Source of the DNA: Phytoseiulus persimilis
Lineage: Eukaryota > Arthropoda > Arachnida > Mesostigmata > Phytoseiidae
Assembly (NCBI GenBank): GCA_037576195.1
Contig: CM075102.1
Location: forward strand, 30,128,745 to 30,192,744
Direction of reading: 5' to 3'
Length of the DNA: 64,000 nucleotides
The notes beneath the pieces were generated by a model. It was not told the origin of the DNA, did no database searches, and worked only from the letters and a program-made list of their open reading frames with translations. The translations under genes were made by a program, and so were the position numbers. Shown here piece after piece: positions 23,801 to 35,800 of this stretch; position 1 is the first letter of the stretch; every line of letters starts with the position of its first letter.

Positions 23801-26800
23801 ACGATTCAAAAAACGAGAGTTTTCTAGCAGCTCGGCGAATCGCAAGACATTTGAAATTAACTGACCCTGTCAGCGGCTGGATTTGATTCATGTTTTCGCT
23901 GATTCGAGGAATCATTGAAATCTGAGAATGTTCGACAGTCGTGCAATCTTGGCCTCCCGAGCGTCTTGCATTGGTGTGATTCTCCGTGTCAGGGAGTCCA
24001 TTGCGTGTTCACTCAGAATCTCTTCCAGGCTTGAGTGGGATAGGGAAACCATGTTCCTCCCATAGTCTCAAACCGTTCCTCTTTCAGAAGCCAGCAGAGC
24101 GAGCTCGGAACAGTCATCTTTCGGGATATTATGTCGGTTACAAGGAATCCGATAGCACGGAACAGTTTTCCTACAAAACGGTAGACATAGATCACAACAA
24201 TCAACCAGCCAGCGGTCGGGAGGAATACACCATAACTGGTTTAAAGAAAAACACCAAGTACAGCATCGTGGTGCAGGCCTTCAATCCGCAGGGGTCAGGA
24301 CCTTCGAGCAACGAGCTGATCGTGAAAACCTACGAATACGGTTAGTGGGAATGCTTCTCTATCCGCCGAGCTCCGAGGAGCTCTCTGTTTCCTTCCAGGC
24401 ATGCAAGCGGAATTCATCGCGCTAAACGGGAATGAACTACGAGTACACTCGACACCCGCGACACAGTGAGCCCGGGTGCCGAACAACAGTGCGCTCCCCA
24501 CGGGGCCCTGTTGTCTTGCCGTTTCTCTCATTCGTGAATCGGAAGCCATCGGGAGGCCTCGGTTGTTTCGGTGTCGGTGTTCAAGCTCGGCGTGTGTGGC
24601 AAGCAGAATGTGAGAGCGATCCACCGTTCAAGGGATCCACGATGATGCCGTCGCTGTTATTGAGAATCGAGTGATGCAGTTGGATGCTGTAAGGCTTCCC
24701 GGGAATCCGTACGAGCTCGCTACAGATGCTGTCCTAAATAACTACGACACATATTTCCGGCTGCAGCTGCAACTGCTCCACCATCCGTGCCGTCGTTGTC
24801 TTCATTGTCGTTGACAACACTAGTTGGCATACCCTCTATGTATGCACACACCATTCACCGTTTTCTCCTTTACCATAGGGGCTTCTAGCGGACGGTGGCG
24901 TTTTATATACTAGTCCGATGTGGGGACGGGACTGGATTCATTCCCAAATCGTCACATAACTGTCATGAATAATTTTCGTTTCGTGCGAATCTGTTCGCTT
25001 GTTGTTCACTAGCGTGCTGTTGCCGTCAAATGCAGCCGCTCATTTGCGCCGGCACGCTTGATGAGCTCGCACGTTCAAAGATGAACTATTGTTCTTGGCG
25101 ATGCCCAGCAAGATCGTGCAGCGAAAAGGGCCGAAGACACGAGAAACCCTCGGTCAGATACGGAGGAACGAGTGACATCGAGCGGCGGCTCGATGGCATC
25201 GGTTACGAATAAGAGTGTATCCCACCTGCCCGCAAGCAGACAGAGCGAAACCACTCTCTCGAGTTTCATGATTCAGACGCTTTCCTCGCTGATGGGCGCG
25301 TGAGGCAAACAGGCTGGTATAGCAGAGGCATCGAGCCGGATTGTGTCGACGGAGCGGGTCGCTGAAGTTGGTAACGAGTCCTCGAACACGTCTAACCACT
25401 CGTGTATCGTTTGCAGATCCTCCACCGAGTCCTCCGTTGAAAATCATCGCAACCACATCCTCGTCGATTCACGTCCGTTGGGAGCAGGACCTAACCAAGT
25501 ACAAAGTGACGGGTTACCTTCTGCACTACAAACACTCGGGCGCCGAATGGAAAGAGATGCAGTTGCATAGCTACACTACTAACAAGATAATTGAGGGTCT
25601 GCTGTGCGGGACATCGTATCAGATATTCCTCACGGCCTTCAACGATATTGGGCGAGGAGAGCCCTCCGCTGTCATCGAGGTGGCTACTGAAGGCAGAGGT
25701 GGGTTGCCCTCCAACTTCAACCACACAATCGTACCCCACTCAACGGGAGGGGGCTGCGGGTCACAGCCACCACGCAATAACAATTTGGATGGGGATCATC
25801 TCTATTGTCTCGAGGATGATCTCCTCCATCGTAACAGGGACCATCAACATGAACAGCAGCCGTGATAGCCGCGGAGGCGATCATGGCGGCGCCAGACCAA
25901 CGACGGAGATCAGAAACAGACGTCGACGTCAAACATGAACAGAAAAACGGGAGACAGGGCACAGAGCAGACGGATACAAGAGTCGAATACTGTGCCACAA
26001 TAAAACCAGCAGCAGTAGCAGAAGAGAACGAACGAGCTGCCGGGGGACAGGCGGGGCAGCGCGTTCGTTCTTCGCAAGCCAACTCCGACGACTACTATAA
26101 CAGCGCGGCATAATGGCAAGAAGGCACCCATCCCGAGGAATTGCCCTCGGTACAAGCGGGCCGCCGTGATTACTTGCCGCGTAACGTCTGACGGCAACTG
26201 ACCAACCGACCAACGGATTGACATAGCGGCCAACTAGTCGAGCAGGCTGCTCAACGGACTTTGACGCCGAGGAAGCGAATCTATATACAGGAGGACGTAC
26301 GTAGCCGCCAGCAACGGATGAAGACCGCATGGTCGCCGAATCCCGACGACTGCGCCCATAAAGGAACACAGCGACTACAACAACATGACCGTTCAGGGTT
26401 TTGCGCCGAGTGGGAGTGCGAAAAGAATGAATCCAGGCGAGGTCACCGATGTTGACTGTTTCGCCACGCGACATTTCGACGACTCCATTTTGTTTCATTG
26501 GTTCCATACCGCCGATTTCTTCGTGGAACACGTCTGCCACATTGAGGATTTTTCCCCGTGGTCAGCTCGTTGATGAAGGAATTAGCATGTTTTTCCTCAA
26601 CCACATGCTGGTTCATCTTCCGACCTGGCGCGACAGTACCTGAGACCTGAATCGCAATCGTAGCTTCTCTGACGGCTCCGTCAACGAGTGAATTCTGACT
26701 GAGGGAAATCGTCGCCTGAACTATTTCTCGAGTGCTACTGAGTGAGGTCCTCTTCCGGGTGCGTTCTCGGCAGCGCGGGATACCGGGAGTACTCGCACGC

Positions 26801-29800
26801 TAGCACGTGGGAGCGAGAAGAGGACAACGAAACCGACAGGAGCCAAGAACGCGCCCGGGCAAGAGGACATCTCATTAATTCTGCTATAAAAATATATACA
26901 ACACCGTAGTGGACATGCCGGCGATAAGCTTCGTTAAGCACTCCCACCGCTGGTTGGGCTCTTTCTTGCAAGGTCTATCCTGCAATCTCGGCCGGGTAGT
27001 CAGGTACACAGCCGGTCGTTTCTTCCGTTCTGAGCCCCTGAGGAAAGACAACGGAACGCTCCATCGCGACTCATTTCCGCAATAGTTCGTCCGCTCTGAC
27101 GGATTTGTGGGCCAATTGAGTTGTCGCAACTCGGTGTGTGATTTCTCATTCCAAGTCTAGCAGAGGTTCCGACTGAGCGTGCTCCGGAACAGGATTTCCA
27201 TTGTTTGTTGGTCCATTGCATAAACGTGCGCTTGTTGCTGTGTTCACTTGGCTGGCGTTTGCGTCAATCAACGAGTCCTCTGATTCGATCGCCAATCAGT
27301 GGTCACCAGAAACCGTGAAAATGAGCGGGATCGGTCAGCTTGATGGGTGGCTCCGGGAGCGGACTGACCCGAGACCGATCTGGGGCTGGGACTGAGTGGG
27401 CCTGCGTGCTTTCGTTCCCATACATGAACAATCCGTTCAAAAATGAATGAGAAATCATCTTCTAGGAGCCCCTTCACCACTTCGTCCCGCGATCCACTGC
27501 TTCGGCCTGGCGTTATCCGCAGTATTTGGGAAGAAACGCCTGGAAGATATCTCTGTCATGCCATCATGATCATCGGCGCGAAATTCCTGCATTTTCTCCC
27601 CCATAGAATTCCTGCCGCTTCCAAAGAGAAATCGGACTCGAGCATTCTGGGACCGGTCACTTGAGCTTCCAGTTTTCAAGTTATGCGGAAAGAGGTTCTT
27701 CTCGGTCCGCCAGTGGTTGTGAGTTTCTGTTCTCAGTTCCTCCCTCTGCGCTTTTCCAACACGCTCGCGAACGTGCCGAGTGGCAGCAAAAACAGCGTAG
27801 AATAAGTTGAAGATGGAATAATTCCGGACTGTCGGTGGGTGCGCGCGCGTGCTCGTGTTGTACAAGGACCCCGCTCAGGAAAGCGAGCGGAGCCCGTCGC
27901 GGACGACATACGGAGACTGTTTCTCAATCGCGAGAATTTCCCCGTTGGAGCGAACTCGAAAAACTACGAAAATGTCTGAATGTCGTAATCGAGGTCTCAA
28001 TTTTTACGTAGCTCGCGTGTGACTCGTATGAACTTCTCTTCCTGTGCGGTGACTTTCTAGTCGAGAACGGATTTGCCGCGAATGCGCTCAATGGAATCGA
28101 ACGTGGGGTCCACGACTCCAAGCAACCGATCGGGGAGCGGGAGTAAAAATGGGGAAGAAGAATATATCACAGTCATCGAGCAGACGATCTGATATTCGGT
28201 TCTAGCTTCAGTCGTCCTCCACATCATCATCGTCAGCATAATCTAATACGGTGTTTCTTCTTCTTCCTTGCCCATCCTCAGCACCAATCGCACCGCTCAG
28301 CGAAGCGTTCATCTCGAGTGACCAAACGACGGCGACTCTGAATATGGCGACCTGGGGAGATGGTGGATGTCCCATAAGACATTTCGTAGCGCAGTACAAA
28401 CTCACAGCTCACAGGGACTGGATTCCACTCTCAAACGACTTGATCAAGGAGAAGCAGGTAAGCGATTTCTCGGGGCCCTGAACTTTTACACAATCGCGCG
28501 ATGCGATGAGTTCCTCCCGATGAGATTGAGCTTCGTGAAGGGAGAACGACGCTGAAGAGAATTCCTGTCGATAGGAAGCGAACGCTCACCTCAATTTCTG
28601 CGTACATCACGTTATCAGCATTACCGGTTCCCTGAGTCGGCCATCCAATAGGCTCGCCATTTGGCTACAAAGCCTTCCCTTTGGCATTGACTCAGTGAGG
28701 TTTTCATACTTTCATCCACAAGCTGTATATGGAGCCGTTAGCTTCTCCTTATGGGTGCCTCAGGAGTAGGAAGTGAGAAAATATGAGGCAACCAGATGAA
28801 GAAAAAGCTAGATGGACCTCAATCGGAACTCTAATTAAGTGATGATCTCTCAGGGACCCCCACTATTCTCTCCTAGCAAGGGGTGAGAGAGGCCTTGGCA
28901 GGATAATTCTCTCAGGAGGTACTGCTTTATCCATTCTGGCGGCCACTCGGCAATGAAGTCAAGCAGGAGGTCGCTAACCGACATTCTGACGGTCGTTTCT
29001 GGCTCAAAAAATGTAACCTTAAACCACGTTGGGTTTTTGATAGCGAGAAAGCAATGAGATGCTACTCGTGGGATGATTCGGAGCGCTTGAGCTAAGTATC
29101 TCCATCTGGGTTGAGGAGCTCCGGAGTGTCCTCGAATCGTTTCGATCTGCAGAAGGCTGATTCTGGCGTCATCCCCGGGCCCGATGAATGAGCTTCTGAT
29201 CGACACCAGAATCAGCCTCAAATGGTTCGACGCCGTGCTTTAGGCGGTATTTGAACTCGTTAGACCGAAACGGACTCATCGCGGCTTGAGATCGAGCGCT
29301 TCAGGGTCAGAAGTCGAGGAGACGGGAACTTATCGAGGAAGTTAGAAAAGTCGCATGCCCAACGAGGACGACAACAGCACTTCTGACGGCAGCGAGCGAC
29401 ACTTCTATCGGCACTAAGTGATGTTGGATGGCAGATGGACATAAATGCTTGCCGCGTCATAAAGAAGCTCTCCTTGCCCGCTAGCTCACCCGCTTACTTA
29501 TACTTGTTATGGCTGAGTCGTCTCCGTCGACGTTCCCGAGGCTGCTCGGCTGGTTAGGCTTGTTCTGGCCACAAATATATGTGCCACTTTGCCGTCGTCC
29601 CTTATCGAGACGCCCGAGGCGTGCGCCTCTCGCTTCGGTGACCGGCGCTCGTCCGACTCTGCCTTGGTTTGCTCGCCCCGCCTCGGTTTGCTTGTCTTGC
29701 GTTGCCCACACGGGCCCAACGGTCGACCGACCGACTGAACAAGCGAGCCGACCGCGGACGAATGCCACTCCTGATCCTAGAGCAGCGTTCTCAGCTGCTC

Positions 29801-32800
29801 AATGGTTCGGAGGTCAACTGCGCTAGTCGCTTCCCGATCGTTGGACCTCCTCCCCGTGAGATATGAGTAGCGGGCCGGGGCGAAGTCCCTCATAGCTGGA
29901 AGTCTGCTCCCCGGTGTGTTCTCTCTCGAAACTCCGATGGTCGGTTGGGCGCGCGCTCTCCCCATCAAAGCCCCCCCCCCCTCTCGTAGAGCGACGAAAG
30001 CGCCGGTCGGGATGCGACCTGAATGTGGGCGTCTGGGCATCGGGATCCGGTGGTGGCTTCGATGACGGCGGCAGCAACGGCCGCGATGGGAGGATACCTG
30101 TGCTCAACGAGATGTGAACGAACGCCAATGCAAATTGTGGGTTTCGGTGCACACACCATCCGGAAAGAATCGCTGCATGCAGCAAGCCTTGCTCACTTCC
30201 GTGCTCTCGGCTGTCTGCTCACAAACGTCTTCACTGCCGCGACGAAAATTTCCGACACAATACCTTTCAGCGGCTCGGCCGTGTGCTTGGTCCTTGTCCT
30301 GGTACTTTTTCGCATTGTACTTTTGTGCTTTCTTTTGGCCAATAGAGTTCACTGTCCTGCTTCTGAAATCAGTCGAGGCTTCGACGAGTCCAGCGATAGC
30401 TCAAACGGGCTCATACTTTAAACAATATTCGATGAGCATCCTGCCTTCAGTGAGAGCGTCTGCGTGTCGAGTGTTTCCCCACCGACACTCGCAATTCGAG
30501 GTGAAAAGCTAGGTGCGCATTTTAGCATCATTTTCCCGCGCGCGGAATAAGAGTCCGCCTACGCTTCGAGGATCAAGGGGATCTTTTCCCTGTGGTTGCG
30601 TGGAATTGCGGGCGCGAGAACTCAGAAAGAAGCGGAGAGTGGATTCAATATTCAGGGTTCGCGACGGAGCCCATGCGGGAGTAAACCGAGACAAACCGCG
30701 CAAACCGCTTGATTCCTTATTGGATTTGCCGTTTGGCAGTATTTTCCCCTGGTCGTTCCTTTTGTGCCTTTCGTGGTAGTCAAAGAAGTTGAGAACGAAT
30801 CGTTCGAGGAGAAAAACGTTCGCGAAAGGGACGAAACTTTTTGGTTGAAACGAAGAAATTCGGGAGCGCGAACCCACGTCGAATCCCGCTCATGGAGCGG
30901 TAGACGGATTCTCAGTAATAAGATATGGGTGTATTCACTGACGATACCGGAAACCGTTTCGGACCTGTTCAGTTCTATTTCCCTTTGCGGTTTTTCTGGG
31001 CAGTGACGATACCACTGAAGCCATTTCGATTGACAATGAGACGTATCAATACAGCCCGCACTCTTCTGAACTCCTCTCCCTCGAAAATTGCGTAGTGTGC
31101 ATGGGACGAGTCAAACTGGAACGTTGCCCACCATTAGATCCTGATCCAACCGTACATTAGTATGAATAGTGACTTCGACGTCATTCCACGCGATTTAATC
31201 CCCCCAACGAGATATCAAATGACCGAGCCATGTGCGGGAAGTCTGGAGACCGTCTCCTCGATCCTCAGCTCTTAGTTGCTGCAGTTGATGTTTCTGTGAC
31301 GTGGACGAGCGGTGGCTCAGCACTACCGGCGAGAGAACCGGGCCAGAGGTGGCCAAGCTCCCTCCACGGGGCGTTCACTATAAACTCCGTCGTCAACTGA
31401 ATGTTGTAGACCACAAAACTAGCGAGCGACAGCAGCGACTATGAAAGGTTTTATGAGTTTTTTTTCTTTCCCGGGCGTCTTCGCAGGTTCTAGCCGTTGG
31501 AGACCTCCAACCTTCCTCGTGGTACGAGCTGCACGTGACCGCTCACAACGAAGCGGGATACACAGAGAAATATTATCCGTTCTCAACATTGACGCCCAAT
31601 GGAGCGACAATTCCTCCGCCACTAGCGGGAACCAGACAGGTTTGTACCCGAGCCCTTCCGCCGCTTCTCTGAGAAGAAGTTCCCGAGAATTTCTGAACGA
31701 ATACATGACAAATCAGAGAATTCGAGCTGGAAACGCAACGAGTGAATCGGATTCCAGGTCTCCATGCTCCGCGACCCCGCTGTCTTGGTTCCCGTGTTAT
31801 GTGCGGCCACAGTCGTGATTCTTCTGATTTCGGCTGTATCTCTGCTCTTCATGAGGAATCGTCGCTGCCAACCGCGCACCCACGGAAACGAAATGTGTAA
31901 GTGCTCGCTTCCCTAATCTCGGCCATGCAGATCAGGCAGTTATGCACAGCGTATCGAACGCGTACGAATCAAGAGACGTCCTCGAAACAGTCATTCAAAT
32001 CACTCACCACGCGCCTGCCTTCCGGAAACAAACTCCCGAAGACTGAGCTCGCTCGCTCGCTCACTCTGTAGCTGCCATTTGGAAAATCTGAAACTTGTCG
32101 CCATTGACAGTAGCGGCTATGGGACGACGATGCGACGACGTGTTCGTGGGTGGGAAAAAGAAGAGGAACCGGCTGCGCCTCAGGATACACAGGAGGTGGA
32201 AGGGATCGTTCGTCGTCGACGTCGTTCGACAGACGCGATTTCCATATCAAAAGCGCCACCTTGAATGCACTCATCAGCTAGCCGCGGAAGGCTTTGAGGC
32301 TTCTTCGTACTCGCAGCGGCGGGGAGGGGGGGGCGACGACGGCTGCAGTGAGGGTCTCCTCGTCGACGGTACGACTACTGGTTCCGATGTCGCCCGCGCT
32401 CGTCTTATCGACAAATGATGTCGCTTGTTGCCAAGCGAACAAGGAATGCGTGCTCTGTTGGTCTTCTCCAGCTCGATAGGCAAATTGTCTCCGTGCCGGA
32501 CCCCGTGATCGCTGTCAGCCGACTGCACTGGGGGAAAGGGGGGGAGGCCGAGTCGACGCCATCGCAGTGTCATCGAGCAGTGCAATCGACATGATATGTC
32601 GACCGACCGCCCCCGTCGTCGTAGACGCCGTCGCCGCTGCCGCCAGACTCTTCTTCTCCCGCCATGGATTTGATTCATGCTTTCAAAAGCATGGAGAAAA
32701 AGCAAAACCCTAGAGGCCCGTCGTCTTCTGTGTCGTTCGGGTCGCCGTCCGTGTCGTGTGCTGTAGTATGTCTGTGCTGGCGTGTTTGTATTGTTATGAG

Positions 32801-35800
32801 CGTCAACAACAACGGGAACGGCACCGGCAACAGCAGCCACTTTGGAGAAGCAGGTGGAGTGAAGACTACCGACTCGTCTCCTCTGTTGCTGCACGCAGGC
32901 AAGCAAGCAGACCGGCTGGCTGTCCTGTTCCGCGGCACTTCCTGCGAACCCAATTTATTCCGACGTACACCTGTTCTTTCCTGACAGGACAACAAGCAAG
33001 AAGCTCATGGCCAACCGCCGGTAAGGTCTTGCACCAATTCGCTACAACAATTCCCTTGTTGTTGTCGCTGTTGTTATTATTATTATTGTCGTCGTCGTTT
33101 TCCGTGCTGCCGGCGCACTAACGGAAAGCAACAACACGGGCCGAGCGACGTGGCTTATTGCCCTGCAAGGTTTCCCATACCTCTGCCCGAGTGCTCGACT
33201 CCTCAGATGGCCGGCAGCCCGACCGACCGGCCGCCCGCCTCGTCAGTCGACAGGAGGACATTGTCATCGCTGAGAAATTGTGTGCGTCGGAGACAAGCGA
33301 AAACAGCTGTCCGAAGACGACACATGAGATCATACGCGGTCGCTGAATATTTACAACGATCAGAAGCAGGAAAATACGCGGCGATGCTTCATCGGACTTT
33401 GTATAGAGTGGCTTCCGCAGGATAACGTGACACGGTATCAGCACAATAGTCGTCATGACGTTCCTCGCTTTCAGGCCAATCGAGGGACGACTTGTCTCTG
33501 AACACCTATGGGAAATGTTCCAAAGATCCTGTCAACGATATAATGTACAACAACGATCACGAAACATTGTACTGCCCCTATGCAGCGCAGCAGGCTGCTG
33601 AAGCATTCAACTTCAAAGGAGATATGGTTGCGGAGACGTTACGAAGAGTCGCTAAAAACAAGGAGCATACGTACGAGGTGCCTCACCGCATCAGGGTGAG
33701 TTCCTCCATTTGTCTGGGAGGCATGGGAATCGGGCGGACACTTCCACGAATATGGGTCATAGGAGTTCCGACGCAGCTAATTGTCAGACAAGCTCGCTCG
33801 ATCACGGCGCGGTCGCGATTGAGAAGGTCGAGCTCTTACCGCCGCTCCAACTCAGTTCGTCTCCTCTTCTATTCTTCGCCACTCGATTGTGAAAACCTAC
33901 TTACCTTTGAGTTTCCGAGACACCTTCGTAGATCCCCTCTCCTCCCTGTCTCGAGTCCATCCCCTCGTTTCTTCGACGCCCTCTGCCCGACTGGGTGAGG
34001 TTTCGCTCCTTTTTTGCACTCCATTGTAATGCCCCGCTGGAGTTTCCTTCTCAGAAAGGTCGACAGGCTCAGCAAGCGAGGTAACAGATTGCTTCTAAGG
34101 AAGTGAGTGAAGCAAAGTGACATTCTTCCAGTCAGGCCTCTCGGCAGGCCACCAGACCGCCGACGGCCCGGTCGGCCTGCCTGTCTGCTAGGCTGCTCGC
34201 GGAGCCCTCTTTCCGGGCTCCTTTTCACCGTGAAAGGCTCCCTCGTTTTTCTGAGAGGAACCTCGACGATCTGTCAGATAGCGTCATGAGCCTGGTCTAC
34301 TCGAATTCGCGATAGGGCTAGAAAAATCACGCAGTATTGACTTCCAACCCGTTTCCGAAGCGCCTTACCAACCGGGTCCGTCTTGGTTGCGCGGCCCGCC
34401 TTGTCGAACAAACGCCCCCCATCCAGAGGATGCTCATGACTTCAAAGTGTCCAGGAACACAGCAAGTTACCATTCTCGAATTCCAGGCGGTGCAGCAAGG
34501 CTATTGCAACGGGGTGTCATCATCTGCAACGCTGGAGCGGCCCGTCGGACAGACCCCGAAGCAAAAATACCGTCCGCTGTCTTTGGGCAGGTCGTTCGAC
34601 CAGGATCTGTTTGAAGAGGATCTCGAACGTGAGTTTAAAGCCGAAGCTATAGTTACCCTGAGGGTAGCAAGGTGGGCGGTATCCGCCGCCGCGGCCACCG
34701 GACCACGAAGCCCTCCTGTCGGAGAGGTTTGGATCAGGTCGGGTTAAATTCCACTCTTTGAGCGTTCGTTCTGCGGGGCCCTCATCGTCCTGGCCCTCCG
34801 CGCCCGCCGCCGTCGGTTCTCTTCCTCCAAGCAGACATTCTAATTGGATGGACTTCAAGAGCACACGACTGCCCAGCTGGCGACGAACCCCTTGTATCCA
34901 GTGTCCGGGACGAGAAGGCTTTTAATCCACAGCCGTTGATGCTCTCGATGTCAGCGACGGCCCTTTCTCGTGTCTTGTCAGCGGTTCCTGTCGCTGCTGT
35001 TATCTCTGCTACTTGTATAGCGCAGTCGGTAAACAGCTGAGAAGATCGCTTCTGCTCCGCAGACACAGCGCCTTCAAGCTCCGGAGCCGATACCTCCGGT
35101 AGTCAATGACGTCAGTCAAGCTTCATGATTCCTGGCTTTCTGTCACGTCTCGTCGACACAGAAGTCGAAGTGGAGTCAGAAGCTGAAACAGCCGAATGAC
35201 TCCGACACATGTGGCCATGGGAAGGCGAGGTTCCGCATTGTCCCCACTCTGGTCGGGCAACGCGGCGCTGAAAGCTGCGTCACTGATCCTCGACCTCCAC
35301 AATGGTTCCGGTCGTAGGAGTCAGAGGCTGGTAAGCACTCGCTGAATGAAACGTCGATGTTGAATAGCAATGATCTTGCATCGATCCTACAGCGATAATT
35401 CCGCTTTCCTCCGGTACGAACAGTGGCAGTGAGGGATCGAGACGCCGTCTCAAATTGATATTGATAGAGAAAGGGAAATTTCGTGCTGAATTTTTCATTG
35501 CAGTCCGCCTATATCGAATGTGGGCGACGCAAGCGCGATGACATTGCCCGTTCGCTGCCCTCTTCCCGCCCCCTCTGTCAGACGGTACGCCCTACGTCCG
35601 CTGGATGCGGGAGAGTCTCGAAACTGTTCGCCCAGTTCCTTTATTCCTTCCGCTCGGCCAACTCTGTCGCGGCGACGGATGAATCCGCTCGGGGAACAAC
35701 AGTTTCCCAACTTTGTCTCGAAGAATTTCCGTCTGATCGCATGTGGACCCGCGTCGCGACTCGGCTGAAGATTTGTTCGTCAAACTCCGTCGGCAGCAGC

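Noticed and set aside
35078-35128. Proline-rich end (PPEPIPPVV...) as an alternative Dscam C-terminus
   Set aside because: Needs the weak acceptor CTTCAAG; better acceptors nearby put it in another frame. The exon at 36852 continues the gene with a conserved motif.
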